Shown one piece after another: positions 1 to 10,075 of a stretch of DNA of 28,387 nt. A program made the position numbers and the translations under genes. The stretch comes from Sistotremastrum niveocremeum HHB9708 (Eukaryota; Basidiomycota; Agaricomycetes; Sistotremastrales; Sistotremastraceae), in the NCBI GenBank assembly GCA_001630475.1, contig KV419439.1, positions 173,656 to 202,042 on the forward strand, read 5' to 3'. Every line of letters begins with the position of its first letter. Within the stretch, counting starts at the first letter, position 1. Under the pieces are notes generated by a model. That model ran no database searches, was not told the DNA's origin, and was given only the letters and a program-made list of their open reading frames with translations.

Positions 1-128
1 ACTCAGGTATTACTCAGGTAGGTACCCGTCTTTTGGGAAGTGAGTGGGTATGGCTGGCCAGAATTTCCTCTGAAATACTCATGAGTGGATACTCAGGTGG
101 GGCAGGTATATACTCGTGTTCATCCTTA
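1..128. mobile_element. hAT-like MITE, right end of a copy cut by the window edge
   Basis: These 128 bases match 1784-1911, the right end of the complete element at 1622-1911, at 127 of 128 positions; the single difference is G96 against T1879. The copy ends in the same terminal repeat (TATACTCGTGTTCATCCTTA, 109-128). The left part and left target duplication lie outside the window; if this copy also made an 8-bp duplication, the right one would be GAACCAAA (129-136). It has the same orientation as the 1622-1911 element and sits about 100 bp beyond the EF2 stop codon. The near identity implies very recent movement, or gene conversion between the copies. Confidence 0.85.
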
Positions 129-231
129 GAACCAAATGACAACAGCGATGTATTCAGTAATGCGTTCAACGAGCAGAGGCAATGGCAACACGCTGTAGAC
201 TTCTTGATATTTCCGCACAGTAAAGAGAAAA

Positions 232-3200
232 TTACAGCTTGTCATAGTAATTTTCAAGAGGCGGAATTTCAGGCTAAGATAAGTCAGTAAATATGTCAAA
301 ATTTTGTGGGAAGAACGAACTCTAAGACCCTTGCGGATACGGATATTCTTCACGACCTCTTCGAGTTTGGAACCCTTGTCAAGTGGTGCTAACGAAGAGT
401 AAGTTTTTGTGAGTAAATGAATGTCTGAACCACTCACAGCCTTGCATCAATTCCCAATGATCAAACACACATTGAGGAAAAGCTTGGCCTTGAGTATGCT
501 GACGAAGATCCGCAGAGAAGCCGAAGGACTCCATTACTGGGAGGTAAGCTTTCACCGTTAGCATCGGGGTTCCTGGTCTCTGTTCTTGACTGAAGACTTG
601 TCCACGTCGTCTGTTGAGACAGGAGTAGATGCCACCAATAGCGATCTCGGGGCATTGAATCTCGACAAGATAGACGGGTTCCTGTAATGTGGGTTGTGCG
701 AGCAGAGCGGCCGCGTAGCAGACACGACGGCACGTAGAGATAATTTGACCTCCTCCACGATGGATGGCATCCGCATGGAGCTACAGAGGAATGTTAACTC
801 AGTTCAAGATATTGAGATATGGCACGTACTGTCGCATCGAGAATGTTGAAACGAACACCCCGCATGTTCTCTTCGGCACAGACTCCCCCTTTGGTGGCCC
901 ACTGGAAAGCAGAGACACACGAATCCTTGATCTCGTTCAGGTATTGAACTCCCTTTGTAACATCGACGAGCAAGTTTGCGCCGGAGGCGTCGGGTCCGAA
1001 ACACCAAATCTTCCGGGCATCAGCTAAGGCTTCCAACAAATATAGCCCGTTTAAGGATATCCGCAAGTATACTTGCCAAGGGTACCTGCCTAATACACCA
1101 TAGGCAGGTATGAGATTATCGGCTGGACATTTAGGCAGGTACCTGCCTGCTATTTTTACTAGTAAATAGGGGTTATTTAGGCAAGTATAGGCAAGTAAGT
1201 ACCTGTACTTGCCAAGTACAAGTATGGGATTTTGGCTGAAAAAAACAGGCAGGTACCTGCATGCAGGTACCCAGGTAAGGCAAGTATATATTCGTTGGAG
1301 GCCTTAGCATCAGCAATATCCCAACCATACTCATCTGCAAGAATCCTGGCACGGGCTTTGACGTCGTCCCGAGGACCGACTTTTCCGCTCTCGATATCTT
1401 TGGAAAGTTCTTCGTCCAAGGGCATGGCTTTCGCATAGAGACGATTGTGCTTATTCTGGGATTTCGACAGAGCGACAATTGAAGATTCGGCTCGAACGGT
1501 TTCGCGGTATCCGACTACTGGGTCAGACTTCTTCAAAGGCACTCCAGCGTGTTCTTCTTCGAGATCCTGTAAACCGTTCTCGATGAAAATGTGATCAATG
1601 AGAGGCGAAAAATTTACAGACTAAGGATGAACACGAGTATAGCAAAAAAAAAGGTACCCATGGATAAACCTGAGTAGGTACCTGCCTTTTTCATTTTTTA
1701 CAGGTACCGAGTATTGGCTTTCCCAGAAAAACAGTCAAAAACAGGTATCCATACCTGGGGTACCTGGGTAGAAAGGCCATTTTACTCAGGTATTACTCAG
1801 GTAGGTACCCGTCTTTTGGGAAGTGAGTGGGTATGGCTGGCCAGAATTTCCTCTGAAATACTCATGAGTGGATACTCATGTGGGGCAGGTATATACTCGT
1901 GTTCATCCTTATTACAGACCTTGATACAAATTTCCAGGTGCAGTTCACCAGCACCAGCAACGATGTGCTCGCCACTCTCGTTAGTGATAACCTGGACACA
2001 CGGGTCAGACTTGGAAAGACGCTTCAACCCTTCGACCAATTTGGGCAAATCAGCCGCGTTCTTGACTTCAACGGCAACTTGCACAACGGGAGAAACGGAG
2101 AATTTCATGACTCTCATATTATGTGCCGTTTCAGAGGTAGTGAGAGTTCCGCTCTTGAGCAAGAACTGATCGATGCCGACGAGACCGATGATGTTGCCAG
2201 CCGGACAATCTTCGATAGGCTCGACGTAACGACCCATCATCAGGACCGTCCGCTGAACAGACTTGATGAACAAGTTTTCTTTCATTCCAGGTGCATAGTT
2301 CGGACCCTGTATGCGGATGTTCGGACCGGAGCGAACGGTTCCGGAGAAGACACGACCGAAGGCGTAGAAACGACCTTTATCGGAAGTGGGCACCATCTTC
2401 GAGATGTACACGACCAAAGGACCTTTGGGGTCGCAATCTCGAATGCCGATGGCCGATTCATCGTCCATGGGGCCTTCGTACAGCGTCTCAACGCGATAAC
2501 GCTGAGCTGTGGCGGGAGAAGGCAAGTTGATGACTATCATCTCCAACAGCGAGTCTCCAGCTGGCAAAAAGTTCTTCATGACAACTTTCAGAAGAGCTTT
2601 TCCTTCGAAGTCGCGTTCCTTTTGCGAGAGTGTGATATCGAGCTTCTCGAGCATAGAAGTGATCGACTCTTTCTTGAAATCCATGACGGCGTCAAAGATC
2701 TTGAAGATGGGATCGAGGACGAATGCGTTGAAAGCGCGTTCGAGAGGTTTACCATCGGCATCGGTGCTTTTGGTGGTCCATTTCTTCGTGGTCGGGTTGA
2801 AGAAATTATCGCCCCATAATTTATCCATCATCTTCTCCTTGTCGACACCAAATCGCTTGCTATACCGAGTAGCGAATTGACGGAGAGTGAAGCCCCATCC
2901 ATGAAGACCAGAAGCGAAAGCAACGGTTCCCTTGTCAGGGTAAACCTGGACATCGCCAAGGACGGGGTCTTGATAGGTGGAGATGGTGACGTTCACGGAT
3001 TCGATGGTGCGAGAGAACGATTGGAATAAGTCTTCTTTGGTGACTTGGAGTTCCAATAATGCGCGATCGACTTTGTTGATGACAACGACGGGTTTGACAC
3101 GTTCGCCGAGGGCCTGACGAAGGACTGTCTCGGTCTGGACACAGACACCTTCGACGCAGTCGACAACGACGAGGGCGCCATCGGTGACGCGGAGAGCGGC

Positions 3201-3791
3201 GGTGACCTCGGACGAAAAGTCAACGTGGCCGGGAGAATCGATCAAGTTGATCAAGAACTCGGTACCTGGCGAAAAGCATTTAATACATGTGAGATATTGA
3301 CAGTGAAGAGTGAGCTATAAAGTGCGTACCATTGGTTTTCTGCTTGATAGCAGATAAATCCTCTTTCTCGACTTCGAAGTACATGGAGATAGCGGTAGAC
3401 TTGATGGTGATTCCACGCTCCTTCTCATCTTCTCTCGTGTCCATCCAACGCGTTTCACCGGCTTTCGAAGGTGCAATGATACCCGCTTTGGAAACGAGAG
3501 AGTCGGTGAGAGTCGACTTGCCATGGTCCACTTGATTTTAAATAAGATGAAGGTTACTGTGAAGTATAACGAAGAGGATCACACTGACCATGCGCAATGA
3601 CGCTCATGTTTCGGATGTTGGTTGGGCGATCCATAAGGGCTCGCATTTGATCTGAAGGATTTGGAGGTGATATAAGTCGAGATGTGTTTCAAGAATGTCT
3701 TATGACCACTGACCGACTGTGAAATTACTTCCAGAGACACCATGTCAGCCTTTGGAAAAAATCTGAAGACCGGAAAGATCACTCACACCAT
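232..3791 (-). CDS. EFT2/EF2: Translation elongation factor 2 (eEF2), coding exon interrupted by a MITE
   Basis: GTPase that moves tRNA and mRNA through the ribosome in the cytosol. Coding segments, read on the minus strand: 3791-3787, 3727-3714, 3651-3589, 3530-3330, 3265-1920, 1566-1315, 1024-830, 780-438, 388-321, 273-232. With the insertion at 1025-1306 and one copy of its 8-bp duplication removed, these sum to 2529 nt, 842 aa plus stop, the same length as yeast EF2. Seen: P-loop AHVDHGKST, G3 DSPGHVDF, G4 NKVDR, diphthamide loop [10 protein letters not shown] (His near 699) and the C-terminus NYYDKL. The start is fixed by the very small first exon ATGGT, a layout I recall from fungal EF2 genes. 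As written, translation runs from codon 629 into the element and stops at 1177-1179 (about 672 aa), losing the diphthamide loop and domain V. Identity is certain; function of this copy is not. A single-copy EF2 would be essential, so this may be one nucleus of a dikaryon, a second copy, or an insertion handled by splicing. Confidence 0.95.
1025..1306. mobile_element. hAT-like MITE in an EF2 coding exon
   Basis: A 282-bp element with 20-bp terminal inverted repeats (TAAGGCTTCCAACAAATATA at 1025-1044; TATATTCGTTGGAGGCCTTA at 1287-1306; three mismatches). It is flanked by a perfect 8-bp target duplication GCATCAGC (1017-1024 and 1307-1314). The duplication length and the TAAGG terminus fit the hAT superfamily. 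There is no transposase, so it is non-autonomous. The interior carries several GGTACCTGCC-type palindromic motifs and GGCAAGTA-type repeats, the kind of subterminal repeats that transposases bind. Removing the element and one duplication restores the EF2 reading frame exactly (IADARKIW). Confidence 0.93.
1622..1911. mobile_element. hAT-like MITE in an EF2 intron
   Basis: A 290-bp element with perfect 20-bp terminal inverted repeats (TAAGGATGAACACGAGTATA at 1622-1641, its reverse complement at 1892-1911) and a perfect 8-bp target duplication TTACAGAC (1614-1621 and 1912-1919). On the other strand the duplication reads GTCTGTAA, which fits the nTnnnnAn preference reported for hAT elements. It lies in the EF2 intron 1567-1919; the insertion duplicated the 5' splice-site sequence GTCTGT, and the ancestral intron was 55 nt. 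The interior has GGTACC-centred palindromes like those of the element at 1025-1306, but the terminal repeats differ after the first five bases. No transposase is present. Confidence 0.94.
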
Positions 3792-3860
3792 GGCGATTTA
3801 CTGCTGATACCGAAAGGCGAGAGATTTGAGTAGCGCTCTACGAGGGCATCGGTGCAGAGG

Positions 3861-3867
3861 TTTTATA
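3861..3867 (-). promoter_or_regulatory. TATA box candidate of EF2
   Basis: TATAAAA on the minus strand, about 70 bases upstream of the EF2 start codon, a reasonable place for a strongly expressed fungal housekeeping gene. The start context AATCGCCATGG agrees with a strong initiation site. The motif is visible; its use is inferred. Confidence 0.5.
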
Positions 3868-5015
3868 AGCTCAAGAGATCAATCACATACGGGACCGACG
3901 AGCAACTCCTCGATCAACCAAGTGACTCCTTGAGACAAAGAAGTGTCGGACATATCGGCTCTCCCCCGCGAACTGAGACATCAATGTGCGCTGATGAAAG
4001 CGAACTCAAAATTAAATTGGGTCTCCTCGCCATTTCAGTCGTCCATATATTACACAAAGCATCTCGATCTCTTAGAATGTCTGAGTCCAGTTTTCGTGAG
4101 TCCCCTGTGATTTCTGTGGCCTCTTCGTCTTTTTCCCTCAGTTTGTTGTTCTCACTTTCTTACTACCCCTCCGCTACGAACGGAAACTGACAAACTTCTT
4201 CTCATCCTTTCTGCCGTCAAGCTGTTGGTCTGAGTCAAATGAGTCAAAGTGATGATTAAGTCTGCCGCAGAGTGGATCAAGATGGCAGCGAAATCCAGAC
4301 AATTTAAGCGGCAGGTTGTCATAGAATCGAGTGTTCTGATTGGGCGACCTAAATTCCCACTAGAAGAGTGCCTCTCAGAGGAGTCAAGTTATTGAGCGGA
4401 GACCTCACATATCAATGCGTTGAAAATGTTGGCAACCAAGACCTTGATTGATTGCACAAGACGAACTGAAATCTCTAGAGGCGCGATGAAAGAGTTGATT
4501 TTGGAAACGACCTTATTAATTTAACCGGCATACGGGATTAGCCAATCAGATCGAGGAGCTGAGCCATGAACAATTCGTCAAAGAGATCAGCGCTCAGCTT
4601 GCAAGGAATCAAGGATAACCGAAGGAGCAAGAATGAGGAGGAGACACCAAGGCTTGAGTGACGTAGCGAGGCGATAAAGGGGAAACACCCAAGCATTTAG
4701 ATCATTGATATAGAAGGCTTGAATACATTTAGAAGACGCGAGAGTTTGACTGCCAATGTTCATAGTCACTGGTGCAAAATTGATGGAATATCACATACAA
4801 GAAATCGAAGGAAATCGAAGCACCATTCGCATCCGCCCATCCGGAGTGACTATAGCGTAATTACTGATGCTTGCGATGACCAGAAGCCCATGGGTGGAAA
4901 ACGCAGTTCAATGAACATCAACGAGAAAAAAGAGTGTCGATCGATGCACGTGACGCGTCTTTCTTGACGTCGCTGAGCCCGCTTTCGACGTCCGAGTCAA
5001 AGCGTCCAGCCCATC
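3868..5015. other. Divergent intergenic region between EF2 and TIM50
   Basis: About 1.15 kb between two divergent gene starts. It contains only short open frames without recognisable similarity. Two TGAGTCA motifs (4231-4237 and 4240-4246), nine bases apart, match the bZIP (Gcn4/AP-1) core. The remainder probably holds the promoters and untranslated leaders of both genes. Confidence 0.5.
4947..4971 (+). promoter_or_regulatory. E-box and CRE-like motifs upstream of TIM50
   Basis: CACGTGAC (4947-4954, E-box type bound by bHLH factors such as Cbf1) and TGACGTC (4965-4971, bZIP/CRE core) occur 45-70 bases before the TIM50 start codon. The spacing fits core-proximal control sites; function is inferred only. 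Confidence 0.3.
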
Positions 5016-6942
5016 ATGGCATCTCTTCTCATCAGCAGAAGACTGATATCACGCTCATCGATACGACCATCATCAACTTCCCATGCGCGATGGCTCGCTA
5101 CCAAGCCACCGTCAAAAAATTCTCCAGCAAAAGGCTCGGGCTCATCCTCAAACCCTCCAAAAAGTCAATCGTCAACACCACCTAACGATCCACCACCGCC
5201 ACCAACCCCCACCAATGGAACTGAATCAACAGAGCCATCGACACCGACTCCATCACCATCATCGCTCTCACTAGATTTTTCACCCCTCCCACCCGCTACT
5301 CCTTCATCACTCGACACCGAAGGTCGTACAGGTGCTAAATCCGCCAAAGATAGTCTTTCGAGTATCGAGAAACGGAGGAGGGCGATGAGTAGGATGCTTT
5401 TGGCGTTGATGGGGTTGGGTAGCGTCGCTGGTGTTTTTTATATGGGGAGAGAATGGGAGGACGGTGAGCGGAGGGGGAAGGATGTAAGTTCTTTCGAATT
5501 TGGTCCGAGGTGTAGAGCTGATGAACCGTAGGAGTTGAAGCTTGCTGGACGATGGGAGAGGACGACGACGAGGCTTAGTGAATTGACTGATGTATGTCTT
5601 CCCTCTATCTTCGACTCCAACCCGAATTGCAACTGATCGACTTTATAGGTATTCAGTAAACCACAATGGACAGAACTCCTCCCACCTCCCATGCCTCCAC
5701 CTCATCAAAAACCCTACACGCTCCTCCTCTCAATGGACGATCTCGTCATCACTTCCACATGGGATGTAAGTTCATCACTATCCGTTCGGACGTAGGCTGT
5801 ATGTTGATGAATCGTAGCGCGCAACGGGATGGAGAACGGCTAAAAGACCTGGTATCGATTATTTCCTCGCCTACATGTCCCAATTCTACGAAATCGTAAT
5901 CTTCACCACCCAACCGCACTACGTACGTCCCCCCTCCCCCATTATCCAATCCCAATTCCTCCACTAACAATATGCTATAATACCATGTGATACAGACCGC
6001 CGAACCCGTCCTCATGCAACTCGACAAGTACCAATTCTACATCACCTACCGCCTCTACAAAGAAGCCACCCGTCTCAAAGACGGAAAAGTCGTCAAGGAC
6101 TTATCATACCTAAACCGCGATCTCTCAAAAGTGATCATACTGGATACACATCCCGAACACGTCGAGACGCACCCTGATAACGCTATCGTTATGAATCCTT
6201 GGAAAGGCGATTTTAAGACGGGTAAAGAGCTGATAGGACTGATACCCTTCCTTGAATGTACGTCCTCTCCTCTTTTGTGAGTTGGGGGTGGGAACTGATG
6301 TGGAGTAGCGATTGCGTTTTATAAAACGGAGGATGTGAGGCCTATTTTGAGGGCTTATAAGGGGAAGGATATCGCGGTTGAGTATGCGAAGAAGGAAGCG
6401 GAGCAGAAGGAGAGGTTCTTAGCTGAGTGGAGAGCGAAAGGCGGAGGCCGTAATGCTACGTCTACACTCTCATTCTCATCCCTCTTCGGAGGTCGTGATC
6501 CCCTCGTACGTCCCTCCCCCTCCCTCATCCCCTCCCTTTCAAACCTCGACCGCTACGCGATCCCGATGCGATACTGATACTAATTCGGGAACAGACATCC
6601 CCCTCCCAAACTCTAACAGAGCCCCTAACATACCTCGAACAAGAACGCCGAAAAGCCCAAGCCCAATACCGCGCCGAACAGAAATACATAACCGAGAATC
6701 AAGCAGAGCTCGATAGGACTTTGCAAGAGGATAGAGAGAGACAGATGAAGGAGATGGGTGGGGGGAGTCTTTTTGGGTGGGTTGCTGGGATGACGGGGAT
6801 GGCGCCTCCTGGTCCTGGAGGGGCTCAGCCTGGAGGAGCGGGAGGTGAAGCTCAAGGTGGTGCGAGTGGGGTGAGTGGGAGCGCTGCGAATACGATTGCG
6901 AATGCCAGTGCGGGAGCAGGTGCAGGGAAGGAGAAAGTTTAG
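5016..6942 (+). CDS. TIM50: Mitochondrial import inner membrane translocase subunit TIM50
   Basis: Receptor subunit of the TIM23 complex in the inner mitochondrial membrane; it takes presequence proteins from the TOM complex in the intermembrane space. Exons: 5016-5483, 5532-5591, 5649-5765, 5818-5922, 5996-6257, 6309-6505, 6595-6942, giving 518 aa; all junctions are GT-AG and keep the frame. The N-terminus ([18 protein letters not shown]) is rich in Arg and Ser and lacks acids, a typical presequence. A Pro/Ser/Thr-rich linker follows, then one membrane helix near residues 127-144 ([17 protein letters not shown]) and the FCP1/NIF-like domain from about 199 ([17 protein letters not shown], then [20 protein letters not shown] and [11 protein letters not shown]). 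The first Asp of the phosphatase DxDx(T/V) motif is Ser here, as expected for the non-catalytic TIM50 branch. The C-terminus is a charged coiled stretch and a Gly/Ala-rich tail. The first ATG of the presequence frame was taken as start. Confidence 0.93.
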
Positions 6943-7240
6943 ATGGTATATGTATTCGCATTATTCGACGTCGAGTTATTACTACCACTACTCATTTAAT
7001 CGACTCCATTCCCTCTTCCTTCATCCATCCCGTCCCGTCTCTTTCCTGCTTCTCCGCCTGTTCGACATCCCGCTCGACATCCCATTCGACATTCGACATC
7101 TGCTAATCCAACTTGTCCGATCCATTATCCAAAATCCACCACATAAACCCCAAGAAAAGAAAAGAAAGAAAGAGGGTATTACAGAAAATCAAAGTTAAAA
7201 ATTCAAAGCAAAAGAAAACATGCAAAAGAAGGAAGGGGGA

Positions 7241-10075
7241 TTACTGATCCCGACCGAGAGAATAAACACCGCGATGATTCGGGAATATCTCCTTTAGCGT
7301 CTCCACGTTCAAATTCAATCGATCTACACCCCGTACCACATCCACACAAAATCCCAACCACGCCACGCCACGCCACGCCAACACCCAATCCAAACCGAAC
7401 CGAACAAAACAAACAAACAATTCGTCAGCTCAAATCCCAAGAAGACAAGAGAAGGGGAGGGAGAGGGAGAGGGAGAGGGAGAGAGAAAAGAGGACTTACC
7501 GTCCAAATACCCATCATAATGCAACAACCACAAACACCCATCACTAAAACTCAACCCCATCACACCGCTCGCCTCATCAACCGTCATATGATGTAAATCG
7601 TCGAGGTCGAATACGGAAGGGAGGGGGAAGGATTTTATGGATGCTGTTTGGGACCAGGGAGTTTTCGTGCGGCGGCGAGGATTTCGTCCGAGCCCTTGGG
7701 AGCCGGGGTGGGAGCTGGAGGGGTTGAGTGATGAGGGGAAGGTATTGTTTGAGAGCGGGGAGGGGAAGGAGTGGCCGTTGGAGGTGGGACTTGAGGGGAG
7801 GTTCGAGTGGGATGAACCATTCCCGTTGAGACGCGTCGAAAAATCAAGTTCATCGATATCCATCTCTACATCTCCATCCCCATCTCCATCTTTCCCCCAC
7901 TCCTCCCTCCCTTGTCCTCCTCCTCCTCCTCCCTGTCCCGGTCCTGGGCCCTGTTGAGAAGACACAGGCGACACAGGCGACGAAGAAGCGATGAGTTCTT
8001 CAGGTGTCGGATCGTCAGGTGCGTTAGGGATACGGGGGACCGTACAGAGACACATCCTCCGTCCTCCTTTCTTCCTCCCCCTACTCCCTTGCCCAGTCCC
8101 ATTTCCTCTCCCATTTCCTCTCCCTCTCCCCCCACTGCTCCCACTGCTCCCGGCTCCATGACTACCGCCATAGCTACCGGTATCCGCATCCTCATACGAC
8201 CTCAGATTAGGGTCATATTCAATCCATACCACCGCTTTTGCTTCTCCGAAAAATATGGGGTATGGGTCTCGTCCAGGGAAAGAGAATAATGACATTCGGC
8301 GAGGGGGGAGCCAAGTGCGGTATACGGGTGTTCCGAGGAATGGGACGGGGAGGTGATGGTGGGACATTGATACGAGGACTGTGGGGGGTGGGGGATCTTC
8401 TCCATCCCCATTTGCTCCGTCAAGGTCTTGGCCTTGACCTTCGGCGTGGCCGTTCCCGTTGGGGTGAAGAAGAGGGGGATTGGCATGGCCGTTCGCGGGA
8501 GGATGAGGTGCGTTAGGAAGATTCGGAGGATTGAGAGGATTGGGTTGAGGTTCCGGCACCCGCCAATAGCTAACGACGCTCATCTGTCGTTCCCTCATCT
8601 CCTCCCCTTTACAAGTCTCCCATTTCCTACTTCTCTGACTAACCACAAGCTCTCCTCTCCCCCCACTTCCTCCTCCCGCGGCACCTCCTGCCCCATTTCC
8701 TTGTCCTCCCCCCTCTCCTGCTGCACCAGGGTCGCCTCCGGCTCCTGCGTCGCCCGCCCAGTTTATCCGTTCATCAACAAAATTCAAATACTTCGGAGCC
8801 GGAGCCTGTACCGCCAATTCCGACCCAGGAGGGAGAGATAATGCTTCGGTGATGAGTGTGAGGGGGAAATTGTATACTTGGGATTGAGTGGGTGAGGGGA
8901 TCCATAGTGCTAGGTAGGGGCCTGCGAGGTTCGCGTGATATCTTGCTTTAGGCTACACACCAATGAGCCATCAATTCCATATTTGAAAGGGAGCTCCCTC
9001 CTCCTTGCAGAGTCGGGCCTCCCTACGGTCGGCGACTTACCGCGGGAAGATCAGTTCTCAACGTCCCCATTCTCGAATTCCGCCAATCGAGGATATAGAA
9101 CGATAAAGCGCCGTCGTCTTCGACTCCGATACTGATAACGAGATCTTCGGTAAGGGTTAGATCGGCGAGTTGTCGTGCCATTTGGAAATTTGCGTAATGT
9201 TTGAAGGTGCCACTTGGGCGAGTGGGATCGGGGCCGAATTCGAAGCGGACGAGTTCGTATTCTACTAGGCCGGCTCTAGGACTGATCAGCATCAGCGTAG
9301 CGGTACCTATCCATTTAAAAGTGGACGTACTCTGTAATTCCTTGGTGAAAAACAAACATGATAGCAGCTCCCTTCTCCATAATCCGCCATTGCAAAACCC
9401 GCTTATTATCCCCCGAATAAGGCCACGACTCCAAAATAACCTGCATCTGAATATCCGAAATCGTAAGCTTACTAATCCCCTCCCTCTCATACCACTCCGT
9501 CGTCACCAAATACCTACTCCCCGGACATATCAAATAACTTATATCCCCCTCCCTCTTATGGGCACGAGGATGAAAAGCTGTTATTTTGCGTAAGAGGGGT
9601 TGAGGAGCTACTTCCCAATTGTAGTGCACGCGTGCGGCGTGGTGTAGGGATTTCATGAGTTTGAGGGTGCCGTGGTGGATTTGGGGGTTGTATGCTAGGT
9701 CGGGGAGGTTGTCGGGTGGTTCGATTGGGATGGGGCGGAGGGAGGAGAGGTCTTCGGCGAGGATGCGCCAGGTTGTTTTATCGGATGCGAAGGCGCATAT
9801 CGCTCTATTCACCTACAATCTCGTTAGCTCAACTTTTCATATCATAGATGTCAGAGGGAAGAATAGATGGAGGATGGAAGGAACGATGGGCGAAAAGGAC
9901 GCAGCATCGAGAGCGAACGTAAGCATAGGAGAAGGAAGAGTTGACGTACGAGACGGAGAGTGAAGATATCGAATACGTCGAGATACTTTGTGAGATATAT
10001 GAATAACTCAAAAGGCCAGGTATCGAGGCCAAGTGCTCGAGTCGTTAGATGCGATGGGAGGATATCAACGTCCAT
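7241..10075 (-). CDS. F-box domain protein, Agaricomycete type
   Basis: Probable substrate-recognition subunit of an SCF ubiquitin ligase. Exons on the minus strand: 10075-9950, 9812-9331, 9275-9041, 8952-7500, 7323-7241, giving 792 aa with all junctions in frame. The F-box lies at about residues 19-65 (TWPFELFIYLTKYLDVFDIF, then LRLVNRAICAFASDKTTWR). A long beta-rich region follows, as in the many mushroom F-box proteins of this layout; no substrate can be named. The fourth exon contains a low-complexity insert of several hundred residues (Gly/Ala stretches, Asn-Gly and Ser-Pro runs, acidic DGDGDVEMDIDELDF). The conserved-looking end (LNVETLKEIFPNHRGVYSL) is encoded by the last exon. Introns 1 and 4 (137 and 176 nt) are longer than the others. 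It is convergent with TIM50; the two stops are about 300 bp apart. Confidence 0.85.
7358..7380. repeat. Tandem CCACG repeat in an F-box gene intron
   Basis: Four copies of the 5-bp unit CCACG plus a partial copy, inside the last intron (7324-7499) of the F-box gene. Confidence 0.8.
7453..7490. repeat. GGGAGA-type microsatellite in an F-box gene intron
   Basis: A purine tract with period 6 (GGGAGA units). On the coding strand it is a pyrimidine tract that begins just after the 5' splice site GTAAGTCC of the last intron. Together with the CCACG repeat it explains why this intron is 176 nt long. Confidence 0.8.

Noticed and set aside
1878-2819. Plus-strand open frame of 313 codons
   Set aside because: It lies antisense to the long EF2 exon, which has full family similarity on the minus strand; codon bias of a highly expressed gene often leaves such open antisense frames.
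4231-4246. Double TGAGTCA as a proven Gcn4-type control site
   Set aside because: It lies more than 400 bp from either start codon; two short motifs are not enough to call a functional site, so it is only mentioned in the intergenic entry.
6539-6988. Minus-strand open frame of 149 codons over the end of TIM50
   Set aside because: Low-complexity His/Ser/Pro translation antisense to the last TIM50 exon, which is supported by splicing frame and length.
7912-8841. Plus-strand open frames opposite the F-box gene
   Set aside because: Their composition (Ser/Pro/Arg-rich runs) mirrors the low-complexity coding strand; no domain is seen.
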